From contig NC_059471.1 of assembly GCF_018139145.2 (NCBI RefSeq), positions 99,016,914 to 99,080,913 of the forward strand: DNA of 64,000 nucleotides, written 5' to 3'. This document shows, piece by piece, positions 1 to 11,900 of this stretch (its first letter is position 1; each line of letters starts with the position of its first letter). A program made the position numbers and the translations under genes. Under the pieces are notes generated by a model. It was given only the letters and a program-made list of their open reading frames with translations, was not told the origin of the DNA and did not search any database. The DNA is from Gymnogyps californianus. Lineage: Eukaryota; Chordata; Aves; Accipitriformes; Cathartidae.

Positions 1-3000
1 CAACCTGTTAAAGTGAAAGAGAGACCTTCAGGTCACCTGTTTCTTCCCCATGCATCTTACTCCCAGTTGAACTGTTTTCCTGAACTGAACCTAAATCCAC
101 CTTGTCAAGCCTATGGTGGATGAAGGAAAATTTTTCTCTTCCACTTTCTACCTGCCTTTTACATATTTGGTATGTTTGAAGACTGCTATTTTCTCTTTCA
201 CAGTATTTTCTTATTTGAACTAAACAACATCCACTCCTTCAGCCTTTCTTCCTGTGTCCTGTTTTCTAGACCTTCTGATGTTTTCATTAGTCTCATCCAG
301 AATATCATGTCCTGCTTGATACATTAGTTACTTGTTGATCCAGGTCGGTACCCTCAGTATTTTGCTAATAAATTTTCACGATACATGCCCAAATTTAGAT
401 ATGTGTTCAGGAAGAGATGAAAAAGACCAATGTGCTTGTTGATGTCTGCAGTTGTCTCTGGTGGGGTTTCCAAACACTGGCATGAAAGTTTCTGAGTGCA
501 GTTGCTTGTGCTTGTTGTGTACCTCAGCACAGAACTGCTGCTGCTCTAAAACCATTTTCTTTCCAGGGTGGTGGTAACTAAGCAAAACTTCACGTGGTAC
601 CTCCTGCTGTAATCAACCTTTGGTCAGTGGCATTTTGGTCTCTTGGCATATGCTGTAGACTATGTCTTCAGTACAGAATGATGACCTTTGTGTAAAATAT
701 TTTTTCTGGTACTCCGAGAAGTATTTAAAAATGTCACCTGCCTTTCTTCTTTCACTTCCACTGGTCCAGCACCTAATGCAAAGCATTTTTCATTTTGCTT
801 CTTTGAAATCTCCAACATTTTGATATGACAAGTTTCAAGATAATGGGCAGAGCATATTTTGTACTAAACTATCACAGCTGATCATAATATTGAAGATGTT
901 CATTATATAAGATAGCCCTGGCTGGCTCGTGCTCTTTCTTCACCAGTCTTTCCTGGTGAATGACTTGGACTCATGTTGGGGTCTAAGAGGTTAATGTGTA
1001 ACTGCACTGTGAATAACTGTATCTGCTGGTTAAGCAGAGGAAGCTAAAAAGGAAACAATGAAAAAGCATTTACTGAAGCCTGCTGTGTGATTAGGTGGGC
1101 TGTAGACATGAATTAGATTTTAAACTCTTATTTTTAGAGCCTTAGATGTTTGAGTCAAGCCTGCCATGGAGATAAACACTCTGTATCTTCAGCAAGACAG
1201 ATGCTTGCTGTCGAGAGAGGGATCATGGCAGTTCAGCAGGGAGTTCTTTGCTAGCCTCTTAGGAGCAGTCAGCATTCACTTCGATGACCAGCAATCTAGC
1301 TGATAACCAGAAATAAGCAGGACGGAAAAGAAAAGATTTTTAGTGAGACTGAGTTTTTAGCTGACATGCACTTAAATATGATGGGATTGTGTATAGTTTC
1401 CAGAATATCTTCACTGAAAATAACAAAAATGGTTATGTTCTGCTTCAGTGTGCCTGCTGCATTCACTGAGGAATTCCCTTCACCTTATATTTTTACACTA
1501 ATATTTTATTTCATCATCTCCAGAACTTAATCCAGCTCTGGAAAATAAACAGCAGATGACATTTTGGCTTTTCTCGGATATAGTGCCTTGCATCTCAAAA
1601 AGATGGTAATATTCGAACAAAAAGTGTTTGTTTTGTTGGAGCTCAGCTATTGATAAATGTTCTGTCTTTTCATCTTGCTTCAGGAAGAAAACATGAATTA
1701 AACATTAATTGAACTGTATTGACTGCCAACATGTAGAAATCTTATTGTAGACGTTAGAGAGGGCAGAAGGCTGGAGGGCAGATTGCTGTTTCTTCATTGA
1801 TTATTTCAGTGGTAAAAAAGACTTGTTGACACAGTGCTGTTCTTATGTGAATGATATTTACTTCCCATAGTATTCCAACAGAAGTGAGAAGTATAGGAAA
1901 GACACAGTGTGCACTATATGTTCTATGTGACACTACGGGGTAGGAAACACTGATCTCTCCTTCAATTTTTCTTTGGTTCTAACTACATTAAGATTTTCAG
2001 CTTTTCTACGAGAAAGCTATTGTACAGAATTATATCCTACTAGTGGCCGTGAATTTTCTTCCCCTTTGCTTTCTTTTTTTTTTTTTGGTTAGCGCTACAA
2101 ATCTATGTGCCTTTTCTTTCTTGTGGCTCTTCTCTGTGTACAGTAATAGGCTTTCCAGTACCCATAGTAACGCATATTGAAGGTGACGGGCAAAGAATCC
2201 CAAAGCTGAGATTCTTGGCCTAGATGACGGCACTAGAATTTAAACGAAACATACAGTAGACTCGGTATGAGAGACCCCTTAAGCACTGAATTAGGGGGAT
2301 GAATGGAGGATTTTAAAATATGCTGTGACTTGAAGGCTTCTATAATGTATCCATAGAAGGGAATCTGACTAGAGTGATGCTTTTGCTTTTGGGGTTGGAC
2401 AGCCAGCTTTTGCAAACAGCCTAAAAATAAATACAGCTCTGAAAAATTGCTAGTGCTCAGAGCAGGTGGTCATATACTGCATATAAAAAACAATGAAACC
2501 CCCACAAAAAGTGCACAAAAGGGCTTTTCTGGATGAAAGTCTTGCTTTTTTCTGTGAGGGCTGTTGCTGTTAATCCTGTATGATGCAGGAGCATTTTAAC
2601 ACAGTAAAACACACACAATTTTCATTGTTTCCCTCTGCAATACAGACCACTAAATAATCCTTTTTTTTTCCTGTTATTTCTTTCTTTTTAACGTAAATAT
2701 ATAAGCATGAATACTTGAAATTCTGAAGGAATTTTGATTTTAGTGGTACTGAACATTTAACACCTTCTGTGTTGACAGATCCTTTGGAGCCACAATAGGA
2801 ACAAATCTTATTTTATTTTTCCATTCAAATTTTGCTCGTCAACACCTTGCTTAAGTTTTAACAGTTGGTAACAAGTGAATAATGCACCTTGTATACCTGT
2901 ACTTGCTTTTCATATTACTGAGGCTGGATTTTTTTTTCTCTCCTCCCTCCCCTGCATTTTTTGATTACATTCACTTCTTGCTGAGTTGCTGGAACGCTGG

Positions 3001-5340
3001 CTGCAAATGCTTGCTGTTAGTCTTAGGCCAAGGACGATGCATGAATCAGTGGACCTAAATCTCCCTGTATGTCTCATGAAATCAACCCTAAGTATAAGCA
3101 AACACCTGTAGGTATAAGAAAGATAGATGACTTTGTACCTCCATGTCTACATTCAGAGAAGTCCGTCTTCCAGGATTGTCAGTAAGGTTAATCATTAGTG
3201 AATTACTGATGTAGAAATTCAATAGTTTCATATGTCTAAACTGCACTTGCTATAACTCTAATGTACTTATATTTTATCCAAACTACATGTGCAATAACAC
3301 TTAGTGATAGAAATATATTTCCACTAAGGTGCCACTTCCACCCTATGATCATCTCAAATTTGCTGTGGTACCTGGTGGAAATAATTTTTCAGATATTGCA
3401 TATGAAGATGAAGTTTTCTTCTCCAAATAAGACTTTTTTCCCTTCTGTCTTACCCTATCTCATTTCCTTCAGGAATATGAGGATCGGTGCTTTGATAAGC
3501 AAGAGCTATAAGAAAGGGCGTTTGTGACACTGGCATTTTTTTGCAGGATCTCTTATGCCTCTTGCTGGATACTTCTGGCATCAGGTACTCAGCACTAGTG
3601 TGAAAATGTATTCTTGACTTTGTCTGCATAATTTTGGGCATATAGAATGGATGCCCTTGCATAAAATGCCAGAGCCAGTTAATTTTGTTCAGAGAACTAG
3701 AAGAGATAGTTTGAATCTGAATGGCCTCCTCTCTTGTATCTTCCCCTACTAGAAGAGAAAGGGCACAGATTACAGGTAAATCCAAATGTACTTGATACAG
3801 ACAACAGATTAACATGTCAGTCTACATCCAGCTCTGCTTAAATTATTGCACAGTCTCCTTCCTTAAAACATAAATCCTTTATTAAGGTTAGGTGATTTAG
3901 CTTGGATTAAAATCGAATGCATTCTAGCACTACACGTTTGAGGGATCTAGACCAAATCTGATTATTTACTAAATTTCAGCTGCCTTAGGAAAGTGGTAAA
4001 ACATTAGCGAAGGTGAATGTGTATTGTTTTTCAGTTGTGCCCCTACTCCTTCCATCCTCTGAAAGATCAGTCAGTGTTACCAGCCCAGGTGCTCGAGACT
4101 GGGGAAGCAGACTGAGGGCTTGCCTTTATCTAAGGAATTTGCTGACATATGGGGTTTTTAGGCAAACTTTTGCCCTTGAATGGTTGAAGGTTTCTCTAGT
4201 CAGAAGAGGTCTTTCCCAGCCGAGCCAGACTCTGAGCAAGTCCGAGGTCTGCAGGTGCCCAGCGATGCTTGCTGCAAGTCTCCTGGAGAAGTGGCTGCAG
4301 TGGAGGAAGCTCAGCTCACAGGGCACATGGTCTTACTTCTTGCTCTCACCACAGTGAAGCATATCCTAGGCTCGTGTGCTTTCCCAACAGGCCCTTTTGA
4401 TCACGTCAGCTGAGTAAGGGTATATTTGTCTTTATTTGTGTTTTGAGCCAGTGGACCTTCAGGGGCCAGGTAAAGTCTTTGTGTGCATCTAGTGACTCCA
4501 TCACATACTTCCTACCAAAGAGATGCAGGTCCAGCCAGAAAAAAGCTCTTTTGTTCTTTTAACTAGCCCCTCAAAAAAGCTCTGTGGAAAACGAGTTTTT
4601 CTTCTTGACATAGATTGATACTAAGTAGGCCTCTGCCATCGCAGCTACCAGTTTGTGATGTTTAACTCTTGCAGATCTGTCTGCGTTCAAAAGTTACTTC
4701 TGTAAGCCTGTCTTTGGGGAGCGCACGCTTGTTATGCCTCAGTCATGAAACTAAATTCTCAGCTCTTATGTTTAAGTTTCATCTTTTAACGTCATCTTTT
4801 CTATGTGTTTAATTAAAAGATTTCAGTTCTCAAAGGTGGCACATCAGTGCCATGATTCAAATCCTGGTATTGAGGTCCCTTTTCAAAATTGTAGTCAGCC
4901 TGTCAGATTTTACACCGGAGGCTTCGTGTTTGTGAAATATAAGCCAAAACTTTACATACCAATATGCCAGATTGTGCCACACACTACTTTAAACTTAAGA
5001 ACTGGGGCCAAGCAATAATCTAGGCATCTCTCTAATTAGCAATACCAAGAGTTTGGTATGGTGGCAGATCAGACTGGGGAATGCAATGTTACTTTTTTGA
5101 CTGCGTTGTGAGAAGTAGAATGAACTGTTTTCATTTCAGTTCAGTAATCAGTTTTCACGCTTGCATTTTTTCACTGTATCATGAACCTGATTTTCTATTC
5201 ACTTCCATGGATTTTGTAGCAAGGTAAACACAAAACCATGAAACAGGATCAGTAGCTGAAGGAAAAGGCTCCTCAATTTTTGTTTATTCTGTGCATTTTG
5301 TGGCAATTTGTGGATTGCGTTGCAGTGTTTTGACTCGATT
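1..5340. other. AT-rich unique noncoding sequence
   Basis: I recognise no gene, exon or repeat family here. The short frames on both strands lack protein-like composition and overlap each other. A T13 tract lies at 2,074-2,086. The part from about 4,080 to 4,410 is less AT-rich and is open in two overlapping plus frames, but neither resembles a family I know. Confidence 0.6.
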
Positions 5341-5760
5341 TCATGTACGAAGGGGAGGAGGCAGCCCCAGGTGTGTATGGGGGAGGTGGGCTGTTCCCTG
5401 CACCCCAGCCAAGGTGGTGCCGCCAGTGCCTCTTTCCCCTCTCGCTCCCTGCTTCTGGTGTGCAGGTCGAAGGGAGCACAGGGAGGCCAGGGCGCTGTAC
5501 TGGGAGATGGGGAGGAAACCCCTTTCCCTACAGCCTGGTAGGTAGATCTCTGAACCCAGCTTTGCTTTAGCCTTTCAGCCAGTCCCAGGTCTGGCAGCTG
5601 GAGCGCAGGGTCCCCGGGAGCCCGGAGCAGAGGGCTTGCAGGTGGCCCGGTGCGGGCGGCCGCTTGGCAGCCGGCCGGCCTTCGCCTCCCTGTTCAGCCG
5701 GGGCCGTGCTGCTGCCGGGGACCGCGCTCTGAGCAGCGATGCACCGCTATGTCTTCTCTC
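5341..5760. promoter_or_regulatory. CpG-rich island, candidate promoter or first exon
   Basis: The sequence changes abruptly from AT-rich to GC-rich. The densest part, about 5,600-5,755, holds roughly 17 CpG dinucleotides in about 155 bases by eye, including a NotI site (GCGGCCGC) at 5,656-5,663 and several CCGG and GCGC steps. The rest of the window is strongly CpG-depleted outside young LTRs. Unmethylated CpG islands in birds usually mark promoters, so this could be an alternative promoter, a lncRNA start or an isolated GC-rich remnant. Several overlapping frames cross it in both directions, as expected for GC-rich DNA; none is a family I recognise. No TATA box is evident. The call rests on base composition only. 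Confidence 0.45.
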
Positions 5761-8489
5761 TGCTACCATCTACCGTGTGTGGCTTTTCGTTTAAAAAGGG
5801 AAATTCGATGTGAATGGAAGATAGTTGTGCCACCCTTTGCTTCTAACTACCCACCTTATTTCAGCTCTTGTACTCACATCCTTGCCATTATTTAAATTAG
5901 TATTTGTTTGATAACTCTAAGTACTTTGCTTGCTCTGACTTGTAAAACGTCTGAGTTCATTCAGTCAAACATTAATTCAGTCCTTAAAAGATATTTACAT
6001 TATAGATTGATTGTATAGTTTGCATTAAACTAGCATACCTGCATAACCCCAGCTGCTAGAAGCAGCTGCTTTTAATTGTCGCCAATGGTGACCTGTCAAA
6101 AATAGATCCTCATCTTATTCTGAAACCACAGTGACTACTTTCTAATGTAATTACCCAGGTGAGTCCCAGAAAGGAAGATAAATGCACGATAATAAATTCT
6201 AGCATACAGAATCAGGTAATTATCAGTACAAAGCATAGCAACCTGAACTGTGCTTTTTTTTTCTTTTTTTTCTTTTTTGCATATGTTTATGATAGAATAG
6301 TGAACTGGATTTTAAGTTCTACAGCGAAGATCTTTGTTTGAGTGAGCAATAACATGCTGTATAACTTTGAAATCTGCAATGTATAATGTTGCTTAAATGA
6401 AAGTATTAGGCCTTTTGAAAGTTGATTTTGCAATATCAGGAATATAGTTATTACATGGAGATTTTTTTCTGTTAACGGCGAATGCTTCACATGAGGTTTA
6501 GAAAGGATGATTTGAATGCAAAGTCACAGGTCTGGCTGCATTTTAGGCATGACATGACTCACCATTTTTCCAAAGTTAATAACTGTGATACAAAGGAGTC
6601 TGGAAATGGTTGTGAGTTTTGACTGGCACTAATTTTTACCTGAAAAAGTGTTTTGGGCTGTGGTATTGGGCATAGTTCTTTCTATTACCTTGAATTCTGT
6701 GGGATGTGCTGTTTTAATTTGAGAAAAGAAATACTTACCTTGGTTTGAGAATCTTGCTCTAATTAGTCAAGATATTTTCCTGCGGTTAGTGTAAGAAAAG
6801 ATGGTAAAGAAATGATGTATATGTTGCAGGCCAGAAAGGTTCCTCTCCAACTGCAATTCTGTGTCAGGCCATTTAAATACATAGAGATGAATAATTTAAA
6901 GCCAAATGGTATTTGCTGTCATTTACTAAGCATTGTTAACGATTAATGTCCCTATGTTTGCATCTCATGGACTAGTCCTCTTGGATTTATTTATTTAGTC
7001 CTCTAAATATTTATTTTTCTGCTAAGACCTTTCAGTTGAGTTCTCTAGTCTTTAAGGCCTAGAAAGTGCAGAAATTTGCATTTGCGAGGCACTAGACAAG
7101 TGAGCACTGAAGTTCACCGTAGTTTTCCTTGTGCAGGGATGAATTCACCTCTATGCAGGAACAATTTTTTTTAAAAAATTATTTACTAATTAATTTAATA
7201 AGGCTCAAATACCAGTTTGTCAGCATAATGCAATGTATTATTAAATATGAAAAATGGGAGGGATCATATCCCTCCTTTGAAACTCTTTGCCTTTGAAACT
7301 CGTGCAGGGAAGAAATTAAAATAGTGCTCTTCCCTTATGCTTTTTGTATAGTCTGCTCTCTGTATGTGTATAATTGCCATTAATGTTTTTTTTTTGTGGT
7401 AGAAAAGTATAAACAGACCCCTTATTGCAAACCCAACATGGATGGAGTTCATAGCCCAGTGGAAAACATTTTGCTTCAGTGTTGCTGAAAATTGTTTTCT
7501 TAATGTCACTAATCTTTTAACCTATTTAGCAGTTAGAACATTCCAGAAAGCCATACTATCTCTGCAAGGAAAATGTCCTTGTGCAAAGTGAATCTCCTTG
7601 TGATTAATGCTTTTTGGCTTTTTTTTCCCCCTTTTTTACTGGTAGCCTTAAAAAAAATAGAACTACTTTTCCAATTCTTCTATTGTGATTTAGATTTTCT
7701 CTGATTTTTGCATTTTGCTGCATATTCATTGCAGTACCTCTGTTTCATTCCAATGTTTCTGCAGTTTATTGTCGCATCTTTCTATTTATTTGAAAATAAA
7801 ATATGTGATCTAAACCTGCAGCATTCTTAATTGGCTAAATACATCCAATTGTTCTGTCCTGAAACACTATTCTTTGCTCTCTAGATCAGATTCATTGCAG
7901 GTATCTGCTTCTGCCAGTGACAGGTGAAGATTTGTGCTGGTTTTGTGGTTTTTTTTCTTCTCAGCTAGCTAGTGGTATTAAACCTGGTTGGTTTTTTTTT
8001 TTTTCAGGCAGCTTCAATTTGCAAAGGCTGAGCAGGTCAATCTATCGTCCTTGCTGGCGGCCCAAGATGCTGCTGGCCTGCCGCACAATAGGCAGCCTTC
8101 GGGGGTCAAAGCCTGCATGTGGCTGATAACAGTGCTATTCTTGGCTGGAAAACACCATGATTAGTGAGCTTCAGTCTGCCTCAGCATGGGACTGGAGCTC
8201 AATGGCAAATCCTAAAGATGCCACATTCAGGGATCTCTTCTGTCCCTAGCTTTTTCTTTAAGAATGGAAGCTGCGGACTCAGAAATCAAAACACTGCTTC
8301 TTTTTTTGTTATATTTTTAAAAATTATTTTTATTGAAACCTATAATAAATAAGAGAGCGGGCATGTGTGAAGGGGCCAAACTTCGGATTTGCTGCCTCAT
8401 ATGTATGCATAGTGTCTATAAAATTCTGCTCTCTCTGACAAGTAGGAGCTGTGCTTCCTGATTTCCATCCGCATGAACCCACCTTCCTC
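5761..8489. other. AT-rich unique noncoding sequence
   Basis: No gene was recognised. A perfect donor-like string, CAG followed by GTGAGT, lies at 6,156-6,164. A T-rich tract followed by CAG at about 7,991-8,007 looks like a splice acceptor and precedes about 120 bases of less AT-rich sequence. Neither can be tied to a known exon. Poly-T and T-rich tracts occur near 6,250, 7,390 and 7,620. Confidence 0.5.
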
Positions 8490-8906
8490 TCCCTGGCCCT
8501 GGGATGGACCAAGCCGCTGGCAGGGCACAGGCTGGGGACTGCCTGGCTGGGGAGCAGGTCTGCGGGAAAGGCCCTGGGGGTTGGGGCAGCAAGCTGGACA
8601 GGAGGCCGCAGCATGTCCTGGTGACAGGGGGGACCTACAGCAGGCCACTCTTAGGTGCATGGCGGGAGGATGAGTGACAACAAGAAATGAGAGCTTCAGC
8701 CTAGGAGTGAAGAAAAACTTTTTCCCCATGAGAACAGCTAGGTGCTGGAGTAGGTTGCCCAGAGAGGTTGTGCCGTCTCCGTCCTTGGAGGTTTTCAAGA
8801 CCCAGCTGGAGCAACCTGTCTCAGAGCTAACCTTGCTTTAAGCATGAGGTTGGGCTAGAGACTTCCTGAGGTGCCTTCCTACCTGAAGTATCCTGTGCTC
8901 CTATCA
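8490..8906 (+). mobile_element. CR1 LINE, 3' end with internal deletion
   Basis: This is the 3' part of a chicken-repeat-1 retrotransposon in plus orientation. The order matches the family: the end of the reverse-transcriptase frame (about 8,495-8,620), then the 3' untranslated part with the recognisable block around 8,750-8,830 (GTTGCCCAGAGAGG, then CTTGGAGGTTTTCAAGACCC), and the terminal short direct repeats of the ATCCTATG type, here decayed, ending at about 8,906. A jump near 8,625 shows that several hundred bases between the end of the frame and the 3' part are deleted. The first part is nearly the same subfamily as the copy at 63.3 kb. It is 5'-truncated and cannot encode a protein. The short frames across it in both directions are by-products. 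Confidence 0.9.
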
Positions 8907-11900
8907 CCTTCTTCCTTTAAATACCTTTTGAAAATAATCACCTTGAGCCTAACTAGTGATAGAAGAAAAAAAATGTGGAAAATGGTATAAGTCGAAATGT
9001 CTGGAAAGACTTATTATTTCTGCAGATTTAAAATTAAAATAGAGTTTCAAGTGCTCAGATTACCTACAGTTAGGTGGGAACCACAGAGAATCTTATAAAT
9101 GGGATTTACAATGCATGGCCACTTGTTGGATGACTTAAATGTGGGAAATCAGACCTTCCTTTAGGCTTAGAGAGGGGTTATATCATGACCCAAACAACAG
9201 AGATTTCAAGGAGAGGTGGGAACCATGTTGGACCTGCAAATCATTAATAGAATATCTGGTTACAAAAGTAAAATTTTAATGACAGTAGCCCTAAGTTTAT
9301 TAAATGTAGTGTGCTAAGCAAGACTGAATACAGTACCACAGCAGCATAGTATAAGCTTTCAAGAATTTGAATAGGCAGAAATGAATGAGTATAGGGAGCA
9401 TGTGTGATGTAGTGGAAAGAAAGCAAACATTACAGCAACCTAGAGCACTCTACAGTTTAGTCATTGGTGTTACTACAAAAGAAAAATTCAAAAAACAGTG
9501 AGTAATAAAGTAACTTTATGAAGTGCTGTTGTGAAATCAAAAGATAAAGCAGGCAAGAAATAAAGAAATGTGGTGAAAACAAAACAGAAACGGATGGGTT
9601 TAGTGTCTTATGTGGGGAAAAAATGGAGTATAGAAGAACAGCTTTTACTGGTGGGAAAAAAGATCAAAAGGAAAAAAAAAAGATCAAAGAAAAATCACCA
9701 TATTCTAGAAACCTATAAATACAGAAGTATATCGTACAGAATAAAAATCAATCGCATCATATGAGCAAGCATGCCAGAGGAAAAATGAAGACTAAACTGA
9801 AAATAGTTTCATTAATAAATGAAAGAGGTAAAACACTGATGGTTTTAGACATTTAAGCTAATTAAGCACTTCAAGAAGTATCTTCACGTGGAGTAATATG
9901 GAATACATACAAGAATGAATTAAGTTTATCTAGTGTTTTGGTCTAAGGTTATGCAAAACTGAAAAAGACAATGTCTCTGTTTCGTGTTATTGACACATTG
10001 CTATTCTCTTCTCCACTTGCTAGGTAAGGTTAGGTAACCCAATGTCTTTACAGGAACACATTCCCAAGTTCCTCATTGCTTTGACAAAATCTACAGCATT
10101 ACTAGTACACTATAAAGACAGAGAATTAAAATTGTGCCACACTGGTCACATAAGCAGGGGGACAATTCATGTTTGCTGCGTTATTACTACTAGGTGAATT
10201 GTAACTTCAAGACACATATAGCTTTTATTTGTGTTAGATGCTCAATAAAGCTTCACCATCATAAATTAGACAAAAAAATGCGGGATAATTGTAGACTGCT
10301 CAAATCAAGGAGAGGTAGATTGGACAGAGCTTATAAAATGGTAGAAATGCTGAGAGGTGTTTGACAGTGAACAGACCTGTACAAGTAGAATTAAAAGTTG
10401 TTTGCTTCACAGAACTCCTGTTTTATTAATACCTTTGATACATTTATTGAACAAATTAATCTTAGGGGATTTAAATCAGAATTTAACAGCTGATATTCTC
10501 ACAGGAGCAACGTACATATGCATCCCTAGACTTCTTTCTTTTTAAATAGTGTGTTTTCTTTTGCATTTTTATGATGTTTCATTTTCAAAATTACTGATGA
10601 GATACAGTTTGGCATGATTTGAAGTTAGTAAAAGAGTAAATTAGTTTAGTTACTCATGAAAATTTTTTTTATTTAAATGAATGCTGGTGAACAGATAGGT
10701 ACTTCAGCATATGGTTACTATTCTTGAAAAATAAATAAAATAATATTATTCTTCTTAAGGCTTGTGGTTCTATGTATGTGTCGGAGGAAAGTATACTGTA
10801 TAAACCTAAGTTGGATTTTTGCTAACGAACTTTCAAAGAAGTGTTCCAGCTAGTCAGAGCCCTAGCATGAGGTATGAGTAGTGTGAACAATAAACAGGAA
10901 AGATGTAGAGATAACAGGCTATTTCATACAAGTAAGAAATTTTGGGAGGAGTTATAAAATTAGTGACTGAACTGTTTTTAGGAAATTGTGCAACCTTAAT
11001 TAAATAAACCTTAATATAATTTTTTGAGAGGTCATTGAAATGACATGAATTTAAACACTGAGGTATGTTACAGCAAATTTTCCAGTAATTAGAGAGAGAG
11101 GTTTACCATCCTTTCCGATCAACTGAATGACTCAAGTGATGTTGTTAGCCTTTTTGTCTAACATACACTTCTATTCTGACTGACTTAATTTTATAGCTTT
11201 ACCACTAGGCAGGAGCCAAAACAAAGTGTGCACTTAAATGTCCTCTGCAATCTAGTTTATGCTAACTTTAAATCAATAGATTCTTACAGTTACTGACTGG
11301 GTTATTTTCCATCTTGAAGAGCAAATCCATTAGAAGTGCAACTGAAGTTTTGCACCTCTGATAGTTCTCATACAGTGTCAGCTTCCTGGTCAGATTTTAT
11401 CAGTTTTCTTTGTACTGCCTGTCGAGAATCGGCACAGAATGTAAATCCAATGTTATATATGTCCTCACCGTATTCCACCTTTCCATGTTCTTCTTTGTGT
11501 TTCCAAAGTAAAATATCTGCTGAAGGGAGAAAAATAAAGTTGTATAGGAGAACTAGAAATCCTATCAAATGATGTCTTTGGAACTTTCAAGGAAAGTTTT
11601 CCTTGAAATCTGCAGCAAGTTTCCTGTCTGAAGCACTTAACCTGTGAGGGATTATTGACTGGAGGAAGGAAGGAGATGTATAATAATATTAATATTCAAC
11701 TACAGTCTCATTTAATTAGACAGAAATAGCAGTACTGAGTTAAGGGACCAACAGTTAAATGATATCTAAATTCCTGGGAAATAAAGTCTAGGAGGGAAAG
11801 AGCAATAGCAAGGGAAGAAAGTATAGTACCTCCTGTTGGAGCAGAAGGTGTCTGATTACCTACGATGAGGAATCTTATTATACTAAAATGTATTTGTTGC

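Noticed and set aside
8397..8798. 133-codon minus frame near 8.5 kb
   Set aside because: It is antisense to the CR1 3' end.
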